A stretch of 64,000 nucleotides of DNA, taken from Diadema setosum. Its lineage: Eukaryota > Echinodermata > Echinoidea > Diadematoida > Diadematidae. Below the pieces are notes generated by a model that made no database searches, was not told where the DNA came from, and saw only the letters and a program-made list of their open reading frames with translations. Shown in pieces: positions 1 to 12,541 of the stretch. The first letter of the stretch is position 1. Each line of letters opens with the position of its first letter. Both the position numbers and the translations under genes were made by a program. Location of the stretch: NCBI GenBank assembly GCA_033980235.1, contig CM067067.1, positions 23,994,603-24,058,602 on the forward strand. Direction: 5' to 3'.

Positions 1-2429
1 TCAGTCATGTAAGTGTTATATTTTCAAAAGATTTACTGCCATATACATTGAAATCTAATCATAATTTTGGTGCTCCGGTTATGAAAAGAATTCCCGCAGC
101 GGAATATGAGCAATGTTAGAGTTATTTTTTTTTTGTCTGTTGGAAACTCATAAATAAAAGTTCCGTAGTTTTGATGCATGATCAGCGTATCTTACCAGGC
201 ATCAAATTCAGTGAACACTTAATAATTTTTCGGTATGATTTTCTGTATTTTTTGGCTCTAGTGAAGCGTGTACATATGCAATGAACGATATAGTTTGTGT
301 CTGGTATACTTTGTAGAAATATTAGATCCCGATGTACATGTGTACAAAATACATGTTTACTGTGTAGTCTAAATCCTGTCAATGCAACGAACACAAAGAG
401 GAATATACCATCCGACCTACAAGGCTTACTATGCACCAAACAGCAAGCTAAAAACTAGATCAAGGTGGAGATTAATAATAGGTACTCGATATTTGAGTGT
501 TTGGGTTTGACTTCGCAATTTCGAAGTATCATACCACTGTACAATTCAGCATGAATAGACAAGTGTTCGAAGTCTCATGACATGTGCCAGAGAAAACAGA
601 CACTGACGTTTTAAGACATAAACATGTTAACCGCCTTAAATGAAATAGATCTTCAATCCAATGTTTTGTATATATCCCGAAAAACCTTGTTTAAGACTTC
701 CTCAACTTTTTATTTTATGGATAATTTGACCGGACACTTGTTTGGCTAACGCATTAGTTGATATCCCAATGGAGAACCTCGATGAATATCAATCAACGAG
801 ATATGGTGCCAAGAAAATTCAGAACATACTGCAGATTCTTGCTTAAGAAAGCATTTTAACTGCGTCCACAAAGGAAATGTTGAAAACATTATACAAGTTA
901 TTTTGCTGTAATACAGTAAACTGCGAAAGCTCCAATGTGGACCAGCGGTATTGCAGTACTCCAAATTCCAGTGTCAAATTTGCCATGACTCCCTGGTATG
1001 CTGTATACTTTAAACGGTACGAAAATGTGTTCAAAATTATACGCAAGGCAGCTTTCATCTTTATCATCATTAATCATCGTCACTATTATCGTCGATTGAT
1101 GGAAGGTTTTAAAGGAGAATGTGAACTTATTCGAGGTAGGCCTACTTCAGTACTGGAAACACAAGAATGTGGTAACTCAGGTTAACGAAACATACAGACA
1201 GTGCTAAATGGTTCCACATAACATGGCCTGATTTTAACTAAAATTGAAACAATTTCTTAAACCCTGTTAAACAGCAATGAAACCTCCGGTACTGTCACCC
1301 TTAACCCTTGCCGTGTCCTTTCCCTTACCGGTTCGATTACACACTCGACTTTGATCATTTAAGTATCCTACTTCACCTGTGAACTAAATATTAGTTTCTG
1401 TCATATGGGCATATTTTTCATCAAAGTACTATATTTTTGTTCTCGTACGTGAATAAACATTCCTTGTAATCGAGGATAAGACACGCTATCCTGTGTAAAT
1501 ATGATTTCAACACGTGTGTACATGGTTTTTCATTGCGTGTCTGTCTGTGAACATTATACTCTCGTTTCACTCGGTTTGTCTGCGCGGTATACATTTATAC
1601 ATTTTTTTTCATAATAGAATGGAGTCTCATGTTTGTTTGGCCCAGGAGCAAAAATATGATCTTGTAATCTTCAAATTGGCGACTCTGGATTGTACTCAAT
1701 ATCGTATACTGGAGAAAGATTACACAGAAGTGGTTATACTCATTCGATCTGAAAAGTAAAACTAAAACTGTGTCTGCTGCAAATTTGTCAAAATTGCTAA
1801 ATCTGTTTATCAAGTTTAACTTGACAACACTTTTTAAGAAAATGAATTTTCTGCATTTTACATATTCGCAAGTTTTTACAATGTCTATATTGAGTTTTTG
1901 CTTTGTTTTGTTTTTTCACACGACAGCATTTGAAGCGTTCAGTAATTCAACAGAAAATCTAGAGAAAGTTCGAATAAAAATCATATTCAACCAAACACTA
2001 CTGTCATAGCTTTACATGAACGCAATGTTACTGATGGTGAAAATTTGTCGCCCCTTGTGAGAGCGGTATGTACAGAAAGCAATGCCGATGTCTTTTGTTG
2101 GACGTGCTCTGTGGTGTAAGCGGCAGGGTTATCCTACATACCGCCACCGGCCAGACCGTCTGATTGTGAGAACCAGGATGAATTTGAGGGAAGCATCAGA
2201 AGCATAATAGTGTGATCTCATGACCATATTCAACAGCAGGAGGAAATAGGGCTCTCCTCTGTTCCCTTTTCTCCCTTCTTTTGTACTTTCCTTTCATTTC
2301 CTCACTACTCTTCTCCACTTTTTCCCTTTCCTTTTTTTTCCCATCTCCTATCCTCGCCTCTTCACATGAAAGAGAGGGAGACAGATCAGGCGGGAGAGAG
2401 AGGGGAAAATAGAGGAATGACCGAAGCAA
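1..2429. other. Intergenic DNA, no gene recognised
   Basis: AT-rich sequence with only short, unrelated ORFs (the longest about 100 codons) that lack recognisable domains. A pyrimidine-rich stretch runs from 2255 to 2345. I see no RNA gene or intact mobile element. Confidence 0.5.
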
Positions 2430-2860
2430 CAACTGACTAATCGAAACGGCGATCCCGCGAACCCGTCATGCTATTAGGCAGGCGACCGCCTGACAAATTC
2501 GAAACCGAGAGCATGTCATCCCACCGCCGCTGCAGCGAGAAAGGGCCCGACTGCACGGAATCTCAGACGAGGCGTCGGCAGCGGTGTCGCATTCGCCTCC
2601 GTGCTTCATGCCGCTAGAGTGCGAAGCGTGATCCTGCATCGCTTCCCGACTTCATCACGTCCCCTTGCGATCGATTAGTTGACGTACCGTCTAACGTGTG
2701 AAGGAATTAAGTTTACGTTTCTCTTCCTTTAAAACAAGAGCATCTTTCCCCCTCTCCTCCCCGTGTGCATACCCCCTTTTTCCCGTCTTCCGCCGTGCGC
2801 TCATCGCCAAACTCTAGAAATGGGTGGCCATGCACATTCGCGACAACGCTTTCCGAGAAG
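2430..2860. other. GC/CpG-rich patch, no gene recognised
   Basis: Markedly richer in G+C and CpG than the flanks (for example around 2515-2600), with no long ORF on either strand and no protein I recognise. It could be a promoter or 5' exon of an unseen neighbour, or simply a non-coding repeat. Confidence 0.3.
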
Positions 2861-2986
2861 AGCTATACAGAACTCAGATTATGCAGTATGAATGAATTTT
2901 GCGAGTATAAATAGCCCTCTTAATCCTTATAGCATTATCAATATGCTCTTGCCCGACCAAACCAGTCTGAGTTCAATATCTCCCTC

Positions 2987-3340
2987 GCTCTCTCTCTCTC
3001 TCTCCCTTTCTCTCTCTCTCTCTCTCTCTCTCCTTCTCCCTTTTCTTCCAAATCATACATTTTGGCCATTCTTTGGTTTCATCGAAAGGTGAACTTTTGC
3101 ACTATACAAGTAACCATTATTGTTAAACATACTATTATTATTATTATTAGTAGTAGTAGTAGTAGTATCAGCAGGAGCAGCAGTATTACTATTATTGTTA
3201 TGGTTACTACTATTACTACTACTGTTACTTGTATTCTTCTTATTATTATTTGTATTATCATTGTTATACAATGTAGTACTAATGATAATAACAGTAATTA
3301 CTCATTATTATCATTATTATCATCACTACTATCACCATTG
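2987..3340. repeat. (CT)n and ATT/AGT-type trinucleotide arrays
   Basis: (CT)n at 2987-3032 with a few interruptions, then from 3129 to about 3335 a degenerate trinucleotide array (TTA, AGT, ACT and variants). Overlapping low-complexity ORFs here are artefacts. Confidence 0.9.
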
Positions 3341-4126
3341 TAGATCTACTCGTTCTTAGACACACAGTGATGACATAATGCACTTGTATGATACACACAC
3401 ATGTGTACACAAAATATGAAAAGAAGAGATCAGCGATGTATTATCAGCGTCCAACAAAGTGTAACTGTTGCAATCATCAAGATTCGTCGGACGTTGATAT
3501 GGTTGATAATGCATTACTGGTATCTTTTCTTTCTTTGTGTATAATGAACATTGATATGGAAGGGAATCCTCAACAACTCCCAAGAGTGTATAATGACCGT
3601 GCATCAGCTAGGAACCGGACAAAAAGTGCGCTCCCCGGTTTCACGTGAGGACTACATAGGTGAAATAGGTCAACCTAGTCAATCCTTAGTTTTTCATATT
3701 GTCTGACAGAGCAATGGACTTCTACATTATCCTTAAGTTTTAGGTCATAAAACAAATGGAAAATTGTGGTCTTTCAAGAACATCTTTTTGTGGAATAGTG
3801 TGATTAGGTATGCCTTATAAAAAGTCATTTGTTATTTCTTACAGAGCAGCTTGCTAAGGGCTTGAAGAGACCCTAAACTTCAGAGCTTCTTCTCGCAGTA
3901 CCCATCACACTATCACAGAGTGTGTGCTCTTTTTCCAGTATGAAGATAGGTTGAATAGAAGAGTCCTTTTGAATTGACATTTTAAAGCTTAAACACGTTA
4001 ATATAAGTTCGCTTTTTAAGAATCAGCTCTTAACTAAAAACCCTCTGGCGACTTTTTGTTGGTTTTGTGATGCATATGCGCACACATTGTGTAATTGCTT
4101 TGGCAGTTTGGTGTCTCCTGGGGACC

Positions 4127-4285
4127 GTTTCCATGAAATTGTCAGCCCTGACAAGTTGTCAGTCTCTCTGACAATTTCAGTAAAATCCTTGGTTTTGATT
4201 GGCTGAGATGCTTTAGTCACTGACTGTCACTATGACGATTCTCAGAGACTGACAACTTGTCAGGGCTGGCAACTTTCATGGAAAC
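4127..4285. mobile_element. Short foldback MITE
   Basis: A 159-bp palindromic unit: GTTTCCATGAAA ... CCCTGACAAGTTGTCAGTCT on the left against AGACTGACAACTTGTCAGGG ... TTTCATGGAAAC on the right. Non-coding. No clear target duplication. Confidence 0.72.
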
Positions 4286-5024
4286 TGTACATAGTTGATC
4301 GGAGAGAACTCATCATATCGAGATCCACCATTGTCCTGCTTTCTGGCGCCACAACCAACCCATGCGACATGCTGCTCTTTCCATTACTCTGCAGTTTAAT
4401 TAAAAAAAAAAAAAAAAACAGAAATAGAAATGCAGTGACTAACTACCTACCGGCACTTGTAATTGATCACGTACAACGTCGTCACGTCGTTTTTACAACA
4501 TAGTTCAGTGATGTTCTGTTTTAGATGCTTTGCATAACAGGTAACAGATTTTCAAAACATTGTAACAATTAGAGGTAAAAGCACAAGAATGACAGGCATG
4601 ACAGGGGATTGATGAGATGTTGATTCCTGGGGTAAAAATGGAAGTTGTAAAAGGTTGAAAGAGTTCAGATGTCAGGTGATGATTGTGCGACAGGTTAAAA
4701 GGTACGAATTAATGTTCTAACTGTCGAGTGGCTTACCAGTTTCCATATTTGTCCCTGCAAACACATCGTGGATCAGTCTTCAAATCCAGGCCGTGATATT
4801 TTCTCGTCTTTGCCCCGATGTACAGTAATATACTGATAGTGCACATAATACTCTTGACACGGCTACTTCTTTGAACAAGCAACAAAGACTGTGCTTGACA
4901 AGTCAAGAACTTCGTGAATTGATCATCAACTATTTATAAGTATACAGTTGGATAAGAGCTCGCTTTCGCAGCTTAACTAAATCCATCCTCTCCGCATTTC
5001 ACACTGCACTGCCTGCCTCTTTTT

Positions 5025-5567
5025 TGCTAGAGTCACACACGGCCGGGTCACAAAACGGATTTGATCCGGGTGAAAATGAGCCGGAATAGTCCCGGAATGG
5101 AGGGTAATTTAATATGCTACAGTCACACACGGCCGGATTTCGAACTGAGGAATTATAACCGTATCTACCCGGTTCGAGCCGTAGAGACCCTTATCGACCC
5201 GTGTCAACCCGCTTCGACCCTTATCGACACGGATGTAAACCTTGTCGTCATCCGCTGCATTGAAAGCAATGCGACATACAGCAGGGGTACATAGGGTTTT
5301 ATGCTGCGGGTTGCAGCGGGTCGACGCGAGTCAATGCGGTTCGAACCGGGTCAATTCGGATATCAATACGGAATTGAAATCCGTGAGAAAATTTTGAACA
5401 TGACAAAAAACAAAATTTCTTCGCCATATCGTAGCCTCTGGAATCCATCAGGAATTGACACGGGTTACGATGCGGGTCAGTGAGGGTCTCTACGGCTCGA
5501 ACCGGGTCGATACGGTTTTAATTCCTTATGGACCCGGTACGAAATCCGGCCGTGTGTGACTCTAGCA
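5025..5567. mobile_element. GC-rich foldback element with CTAGAGTCACACACGGCC ends
   Basis: The right end GGCCGTGTGTGACTCTAGCA is the inverse of the left end TGCTAGAGTCACACACGGCC at 5025. A second left end (TGCTACAGTCACACACGGCC) starts at 5115. From there about 75 bp (to about 5190) is an inverted copy of 5483-5567, including CCGGTTCGAGCCGTAGAGAC vs GTCTCTACGGCTCGAACCGG. The interior is full of CGACCCG/CGGGTCG motifs, unlike the AT-rich surroundings. No transposase seen. Intergenic. Confidence 0.78.
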
Positions 5568-6941
5568 TTAAATACTTAAGCTTGCCTTTCCCATTTCATC
5601 TGAAAGGCAAGTATCTAACCTTTGTAGTCTCCAAATAAGCCTGAAATATCGTTTCGTTTTCAGAACTGTATTCACGGCCCCATAAGAGGCTAATGCACTC
5701 ACTGTCTTGTCATAGTACATACATGTAACCGGCTCATATTTTGATGTTTGTAAAAAACAAACAAACAAAAAGCAAACAAAAAACAAAACAAAAAATAATT
5801 ATCATTTATTATCTTAATTACAGTATACACATATCATTGACTAATGAACAGGAAAATAAACAAATAAAGAAAAACAAGAAAAAGACAGCTTTAAGTCGTC
5901 TATTGAGAATGAGAAGGGCGTTACGTGGTCTTGAACACTAAGGGACAGCAACTTAACGTAGGCTTAATTTCAGTTCCCTCTTGTAATATCTTTCTCTCTT
6001 TCTCAATTATTGTTGCTTTAAAACAAACTATATTAGATTTCTGTGACTAGAATTAGCTGATAGATTGTTTATTAGGCAATGCCGATGTTTAGACTTTGAT
6101 ATCACTGTAGAGGTAACATCATGCTGGAATATTCCGACATGTCATAAACAGTACAACAAAAATGCTCGTCACACACTTCGTAAATACTCATCCATCACAA
6201 TTTAATTTCAATATATATTTTTGATGTCATTAATCTTCGATGACAATTATTTTGGATATAACATGACTATACAAATGTCTCATATCATTTTGTTAAACAT
6301 CTATGATGCACAATCAAAGTAACCAGACCAACAAAAGTATCACATTTTGACAATTTTCCGTTTCACTAGACAGGCTAGACATGGCAACAGGATTATTGCA
6401 CAGAGAATTTCTATGGTGTTATCAAACGAAATGATCCACATCCATATTTCTCATTAAATCATAATATTTTTTTGACTTCTTAATCAACATCATAAATATT
6501 CACACAATTTTCAGGGGGATTACGGGATACAGGAATGAAACATATTGACACAAAATGTATATAATATTGTCTACCTCTCCTCCTCCTGACAAAAAAAAAA
6601 ATAATAATAATAAAGGAATAAAAAGCGAGGGAGTGAGAAAAATGCTCATCTGGCGATAGGTCTCTCTACCCTAAGATAGAGTTTATGTCTAGCCAAGATG
6701 ACAGCTTCATTTTGCAATGATTAAAGAAAATCTCGTCAAGAATTTCGTATTGCTCTTTTCATGAAAGACCGAAGTTGTCTGCAACCTCCTTTCAGAAAAA
6801 AATATTACGCTCATTTCTTCATTTACATCATAACAAACGGTTAGCGACTGTACATGCTGCAGGATAGCATTGTGCTCTCTAGATTTACCGACGGCCCCCC
6901 CCCCCCCAGAAAAAAAAACCCGTAGAAGACGTTCTCTTTAG

Positions 6942-7326
6942 AGGGATGATATAGTTTCGGTCGAGATGGAGCTTCAGGTTTCCCACATTTTTTATGGTAA
7001 TTTTTGAGATAATGAGAAACTTCTTATGAATACGTAAGAGCATAATGATTCTAAGAGGAATTCAAGGTTTATTTGATGAAAATTGTTTTTGAAATGGCTG
7101 AGATATCAAGAACAAAGTTGATAAACCTAATAAAAGGTTAGACCCACCTTTCATTAGGATCGCTTTCTTCTTCTTTGTTTTTGGATATCTCAGCCATTTC
7201 AAAACATTTTTTTAAATAAACTATGAATTCCTATCCGAATGGTATGCTCTTTAACATTTCATAAAGTGGTTTCCAAGTATCTCACAAAAAAGCTGGATCC
7301 TCGTCTTAACCGATACTACCATCCCT
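6942..7326. mobile_element. TTAA-type foldback MITE, family A, copy 1
   Basis: The two halves are near inverted copies. The left has GAAATGGCTGAGATATC and the right GATATCTCAGCCATTTC, with outer ends AGGGATGATATAGTTTCGG and CGATACTACCATCCCT. Flanks are TTAG and TTGT, a decayed TTAA target duplication. 385 bp, non-coding. Intergenic, downstream of GAD. Confidence 0.78.
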
Positions 7327-9220
7327 TTGTTTAAGCTATGGATAAGCTTGTTTCCTTAGTACAGTACAAATTTCACTTATTATGATGAAATAACAAATAA
7401 CTCTTTGTTGTACAATAACGAGTTAGAGTTGCTTTCTGGGTTTTTTCTTTTTCAGGTCTTTTTTTTTTTCCTGCTTGTTATGATTATAATCTTTCTCCTG
7501 AAAGGATATGAAATGCCCTACTGTCATACCAGAACAAGTGAAGATTGGGGGCTTGTCCGGAAAGTAATCCTCGAACCTCAATACTGTCTGATATAGATTT
7601 GGCGGGCTTGCAAATGTAGAGGCAAATCCTCAACAGAGATTGTGCTGTAAACAGACACTGTGGCGAAAATACTTTCAAAATGACGGTAACTTACACCCCT
7701 GCTAGATGTCCTTATTGTCTATTCGACATACATCACGGAACCTTATACCCCGTATATGATGGTGTATGAGACTTACAGCTGTAGATGAATATTCCGAATA
7801 ATGACACTGAACAATGGATCTTTTTTTCGTAATTGTAAGAGAGAGCCCCTTTCATAATATGATCATTTTCTCTTTTTTTTTTAAACTTCCGGAATACAAC
7901 GCCATTGCACAGGCCAAGACGACACCATGATGTTAGATGATATGGTATATTATATCGAAGATGACACACTCTCGTTACGACCATATTTTTCACGTCCTTC
8001 ACAAGGCAGGACACATTGCTGGCATTACTCTCGATATACATTCATATTTCTTTTGTTCCATGAATCTCACTCTTGCTTAATACACCCGTCTTTTCTCTAG
8101 ATATGATATTTCACTTTCCATATAATCCTTTGCGGTTCACATAATTTTAAATGATCATCAGTGTACTGAGTGTAATCAATGGCTGCGGGCACTACGGTTA
8201 CCAGTGATAATGAAATGCATTAAAAAGAACAATGGAAAATCTATTGGGCTCTTTGCTCTTGGCTTCTTGAACACCAAGAATAGGAACAAGAAATTTCTGA
8301 CAATATCAAAGCAATCATCAGTCGAAAGGATGTTGAACGTGCAAAGAAGTCAATGCCTTTGCATAGAACAGGTATTGTTTATACGAATTGCAACAATTTT
8401 AAACTTTTGCGCATTAAAACATAATCATAATGGTTTGATCAATAAAACATTTTTCTTCATCAATGAATCAGTAAAGAGTTAGAAACATTACTACCATATC
8501 CATAGACATTAGTGAGCAATTTGTTTTATATCTACAATTGGGCTACGATATCTTCTGTAACATAAGATACGACAGTCATTACCGTCATCAAAACCAGGAG
8601 AGGGGAAATCGAGCACTCTTCGCAAGTTTATATACCACTAAACTTGGCACTGCATATATCTTGAATCGGGCAGTTGAACCCAAAGACGGTGGCTTTTTCT
8701 CTCACACACAAACAAACACTACAGTAATAAAAGCATCAAATATGAAGGCCATTATTATGTATTCAGCCACTCGGCTATTGTATCATATCGACTCTGATTA
8801 GCTTTAATTCAGAGTAGCAGACTACTATAGCATGTCTTATAAAGAGGATGTTTTCTTTGATACCACCACTTTATTTTCCCTTTTTTTGTCAATGAATGTC
8901 CAGCGAACATGACGCCGTAGACCGAAAAGCGGAAGTGTGGTTGTGCGATCGTATTACAGTTGCCAGCTATTGTGCATAATAAAAAAAGCCTTTGATAATC
9001 GAAGGAGCAATCTATGTCCCTTTCTTCCTCTTTCTTTCTAACTCCTTTTCTCTTTGTCCCTGTCACTTTCTCATTCCAGGGTCATTTCAGATTTGCGAAT
9101 AAAATCCAATGATTTAAAGCGATGATTATTGCCGGATGGAATAGTGATGGATTGGTATCTTCATGCGTATTATAATATACATATCTATCACATATACATA
9201 GACCCTGTGTTTTTATACTT

Positions 9221-9272
<52 letters not shown>

Positions 9273-10341
9273 TTGCGTCTATGTGTTTGTGTCTGTATAA
9301 TTTTCCTTCTACAGGAACGATTTCTTGTCGTGTTTGCAGGAGACAAGCAACAAAATATCAAACAAAACAATCATGATGTCTGTTTGTAATAGTCATGGCG
9401 ATGACAATACTGTCTCACTTTCATCATACCCTTTTTTCTTCTCCATTTTTTTTCTAATTAACATGACCTGTAAAGCCTTTACAGGAAGTTCCTTGGACGG
9501 ATTGAAAGATCGCATCATGACAAATGGACCTGTTTTTCCTCTGCCTTTAGTAGCAACAGGATGTGAGATAAGATTTATACTCCATATAGGAAAAGCTTCA
9601 GTCTGCTACAACAACTGGCTTCCTCTTTTCTTTGTTTTCCTCCTCCTCCTCCTCCTCCTCCTCCTTTTTCTTCTGAACTTCTTCCTCGCCATCATTTTCT
9701 TCCTCTCCTTGTTCCTCTTCCGCTTCATCTTCTTCGTCTTCCTCTCTTTTCCCCCTTCTCCTTCTCCGTCTTCTTCTCCGCCTTTTCATGAGGGGTGGGG
9801 GGGGGGGGAGATCACTTAGGTATTATGTTGTTTGGAAGTTTGCATACGTAATCTTGTTTAAGCAGTATACATGCACAATCAATATTTACAGATAGCCAGG
9901 TCGAAACTGCCGACGACGTCCTTGCTCAAGTAAGCTTTCTTTTGCCTCTCCGTGCACTTTCAGTTAACTAATCGTCTAAGAATTTCAACACCCACGTTCT
10001 TCACCCACGCTTTCTATCCACTTATACCCCTCCACCATTTTCAAATTTGTGAGAAAATATCCTATACCTATCTGGAAAATATGCACATTGTGGTGGTTTA
10101 TTTTTTTCCTTCTTTTTTTTTTCTTTTGATTAGCCAAATTTACACCGACATTAATAGATCGGTGCTTATTAATATTTGATATAATAAACTGAAACACAAA
10201 ATGCTTCATGTATATACAGTTTTATAGACTAATGATACACATTGATATTGCCATTCGTGTTCCCAGCAAAAAGATATGGACGTACTGCGTTATCTTATCA
10301 CTAGCAGGAGTAATGTTGTCTTGTCGCTGTTTAAGGAATGT
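7327..10341. other. Intergenic DNA with simple repeats, no gene recognised
   Basis: Holds (GT)n at 9226-9270, a polypyrimidine TCC/TTC tract at 9640-9790 with a poly-G run near 9797, and otherwise unremarkable AT-rich DNA. Short ORFs up to 164 codons are low-complexity or unrecognised. Confidence 0.5.
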
Positions 10342-10345
10342 ATTC

Positions 10346-10382
<37 letters not shown>

Positions 10383-10411
10383 CAATAATAATAATGATAA
10401 TAATAATAATA

Positions 10412-10457
<46 letters not shown>

Positions 10458-10474
10458 TAATAATAATAATAATG

Positions 10475-10535
<61 letters not shown>

Positions 10536-10775
10536 TACTAAGGTCTTCTTTTACCCAGGGTAGCCTCTTCAGTTATTGCCACTGCTCTACCAGAGGGCCC
10601 TGCCATTATCATTACCCTAGCGTTGCCACAGGTACCCAAACACCTGGGTCGAGAGGGACATGGTGGGTTAAAACATCCTGTCCAAGGACCCAGCACTGGG
10701 CAGGAATAGAACTCGGATCTTCCAACTGGGAGTCGGGAGTCTTCAATTATCCACGTCAGAGCCTCCCTCCCCCCC
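10342..10775 (-). mobile_element. tRNA-derived SINE with (ATT)n tail
   Basis: Read on the minus strand: a tRNA-like head at about 10772-10695 with an anticodon arm (CCGACTCCCAGTTGG) and a B-box-like GAGTTCTATTCC, then a conserved body (GGTACCTGTGGCAACGC, GGGCCCTCTGGTAGAGCAGT, CCTGGGTAAAAGAAGACC) and a long (ATT)n tail at 10540-10347. This is SINE architecture. The tail explains the long trinucleotide array. It lies in the intergenic region downstream of GAD. Confidence 0.75.
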
Positions 10776-11966
10776 CCCCCCCCACACACACACACAATTA
10801 AATCGACTTTTCCAATACATTCAATTGAAGTTTAAATTCATATAGCATATAGCAAAGGCAGCTCCTGACTGATGATGTGCATCGTATACCAGAGCACGGC
10901 CTTATCATGAGAAACACGTGGATCGCTGCAGTCATTATGCATACATACATACATATGAAACAGAAATACAGACACACACAGTGTTTTCTTCTAAAATGAT
11001 TATGCCTTTTTAAATCAACGCTGACTTAATTCACAGCACGAAAGGGTTCGCAACCGGCCAGAACAAGACGAGATTCTTAGATTTCATTTTTTTTTAATAA
11101 AAAAAGAATACCAATGTGCACATCTACACACCATATCTTATGCAAGATTCAACCTAACTCTTAGTACGAAGAGGAAAAAATCTTGACAAGACGTGTGACA
11201 AATCCTGCGATAAAATCCATATGACTACATTTACATGCAATAAAAAAGAAAACACGAGAAAGGATACGTTATTGTCACAATAAATACCGCAAATAAATCC
11301 CCAGGATTAAGCATGACGTATGTAAATTGATAGCTATCGCTTATTCTTATGTCTAGCCTCAGTGATAGTAAGCCTTTATTATACATTCACCGTCCTGAAT
11401 TTACGATTTGAACCACGGTTGATCAGCAGTGCATTTGTATTCAAAGTTAATTTTCTTTCGAACTTCGTGTTTCATTGTTTTCCTTTGTCAAGTAGATATA
11501 GGTCTCCTTCTTGTGTATGTCCTTTTTATTACATGTTTGGTCTTCTCGCTATCTAGTTCCTTTAATACAGTCGAGATGCAATCAGTCCACGAGGGATTTG
11601 CATTTTAACCACCATTTCGACTGGACGGATTTTCTCTATTTGTAAAAATACATGAGGGAATCGACCTCGTCCTATAAGCCCCCAGAAGGTTCTTCGTGCA
11701 CATCTTTCGAAGAAATCACGCGCACTCTCTGCTGTTTGCAGTGTTAAATCCGTCACTGATGATGATGATATACATAATGCAATTAATGATACCGAAATGA
11801 TACTCTACCCTAACTAGTTCAGAAGTACAATAAAATATTCATTCGAATTTGGGCATTTAAACCATTAGAAAAACCATCGACAAAGTTTGTGGTTTTAACT
11901 GAGCTTCTCTGTGACAGAAAAAAGCAATTAGAATGACACGTTATTAGAACATCGCAAGGCAGACAT
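10776..11966. other. Intergenic DNA between SINE and GAD 3' end, no gene recognised
   Basis: AT-rich DNA with a poly-C plus short CA run at 10771-10796. I see no coding or RNA feature. Confidence 0.45.
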
Positions 11967-11972
11967 TTTATT
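11967..11972 (-). terminator. Candidate GAD polyadenylation signal AATAAA
   Basis: This is the first AATAAA on the minus strand after the GAD stop codon, giving a 3' UTR of roughly 400 nt. A second AATAAA lies near 11524 and more occur further on. Choice among them needs transcript data. Confidence 0.4.
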
Positions 11973-12355
11973 ATGTAATTTGGTACGCAGGCAAATAAAA
12001 TTAACATCTTCCAAGTAAAGCACACATGTCATAAAGATTACTTATTTTCTCCGCTGACATTTACTTGATCGTATATAATGCAAATGTGTGTTATTAAATA
12101 AGCAAAGTCTGCATCCCCTATATTCTGGATAGTTCAACATGTTTCCAACTAAAAGCAACCGAGCACCGAACGGCGTTAAAGTCTTCGCCACCGAATTTGC
12201 CAAACTCTTGAGTAATATTGAATGTGGCTCTATTCACACCTAACTGAACACGCCAATATGACCACAAAGTTCGTTGACTTTCGAAAAACGGGGGAGGGGG
12301 ATGAGGATGGGAAAGAGGGAAGATGATTGGACGATTCCTCGATGACGTTGTACTT

Positions 12356-12541
12356 TCACTCTTCCCATGTGATTTGCTTCCCAAGCCTGTCAATCTCGTC
12401 GAGAAGGAAGTCGATGTCACTCTTTGTCGAAGCCGGATTCGAGACAATCATCCTGAAGAAGTTGACTTTGTTTCCCAGTGGCTGGTATCCAACCATCACG
12501 GTGCCTTTGTTCATCATCTTGGCCTTAATTTCAGGAGCAAC
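12356..12541 (-). CDS. GAD: GAD coding exon 15: C-terminus and stop
   Basis: Encodes [20 protein letters not shown], then [20 protein letters not shown] and LDEIDRLGK, ending QITWEE before TGA (12358-12356). Vertebrate GADs end in the same DIDFLIEEIERLGQDL-type helix, so this is the natural C-terminus, about four residues longer. The acceptor is TTTGTGAAAG|GTT. Confidence 0.97.
   Translation of the reverse strand, partial: VAPEIKAKMMNKGTVMVGYQPLGNKVNFFRMIVSNPASTKSDIDFLLDEIDRLGKQITWEE

Noticed and set aside
9325..9819. A 164-codon plus-strand ORF
   Set aside because: Its second half is a polypyrimidine repeat read as Leu/Phe/Ser; no domain or conservation is visible.
10276..10563. Poly-asparagine/isoleucine ORFs over the (ATA)n array
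   Set aside because: Pure translation of a SINE's trinucleotide tail; no gene signal.
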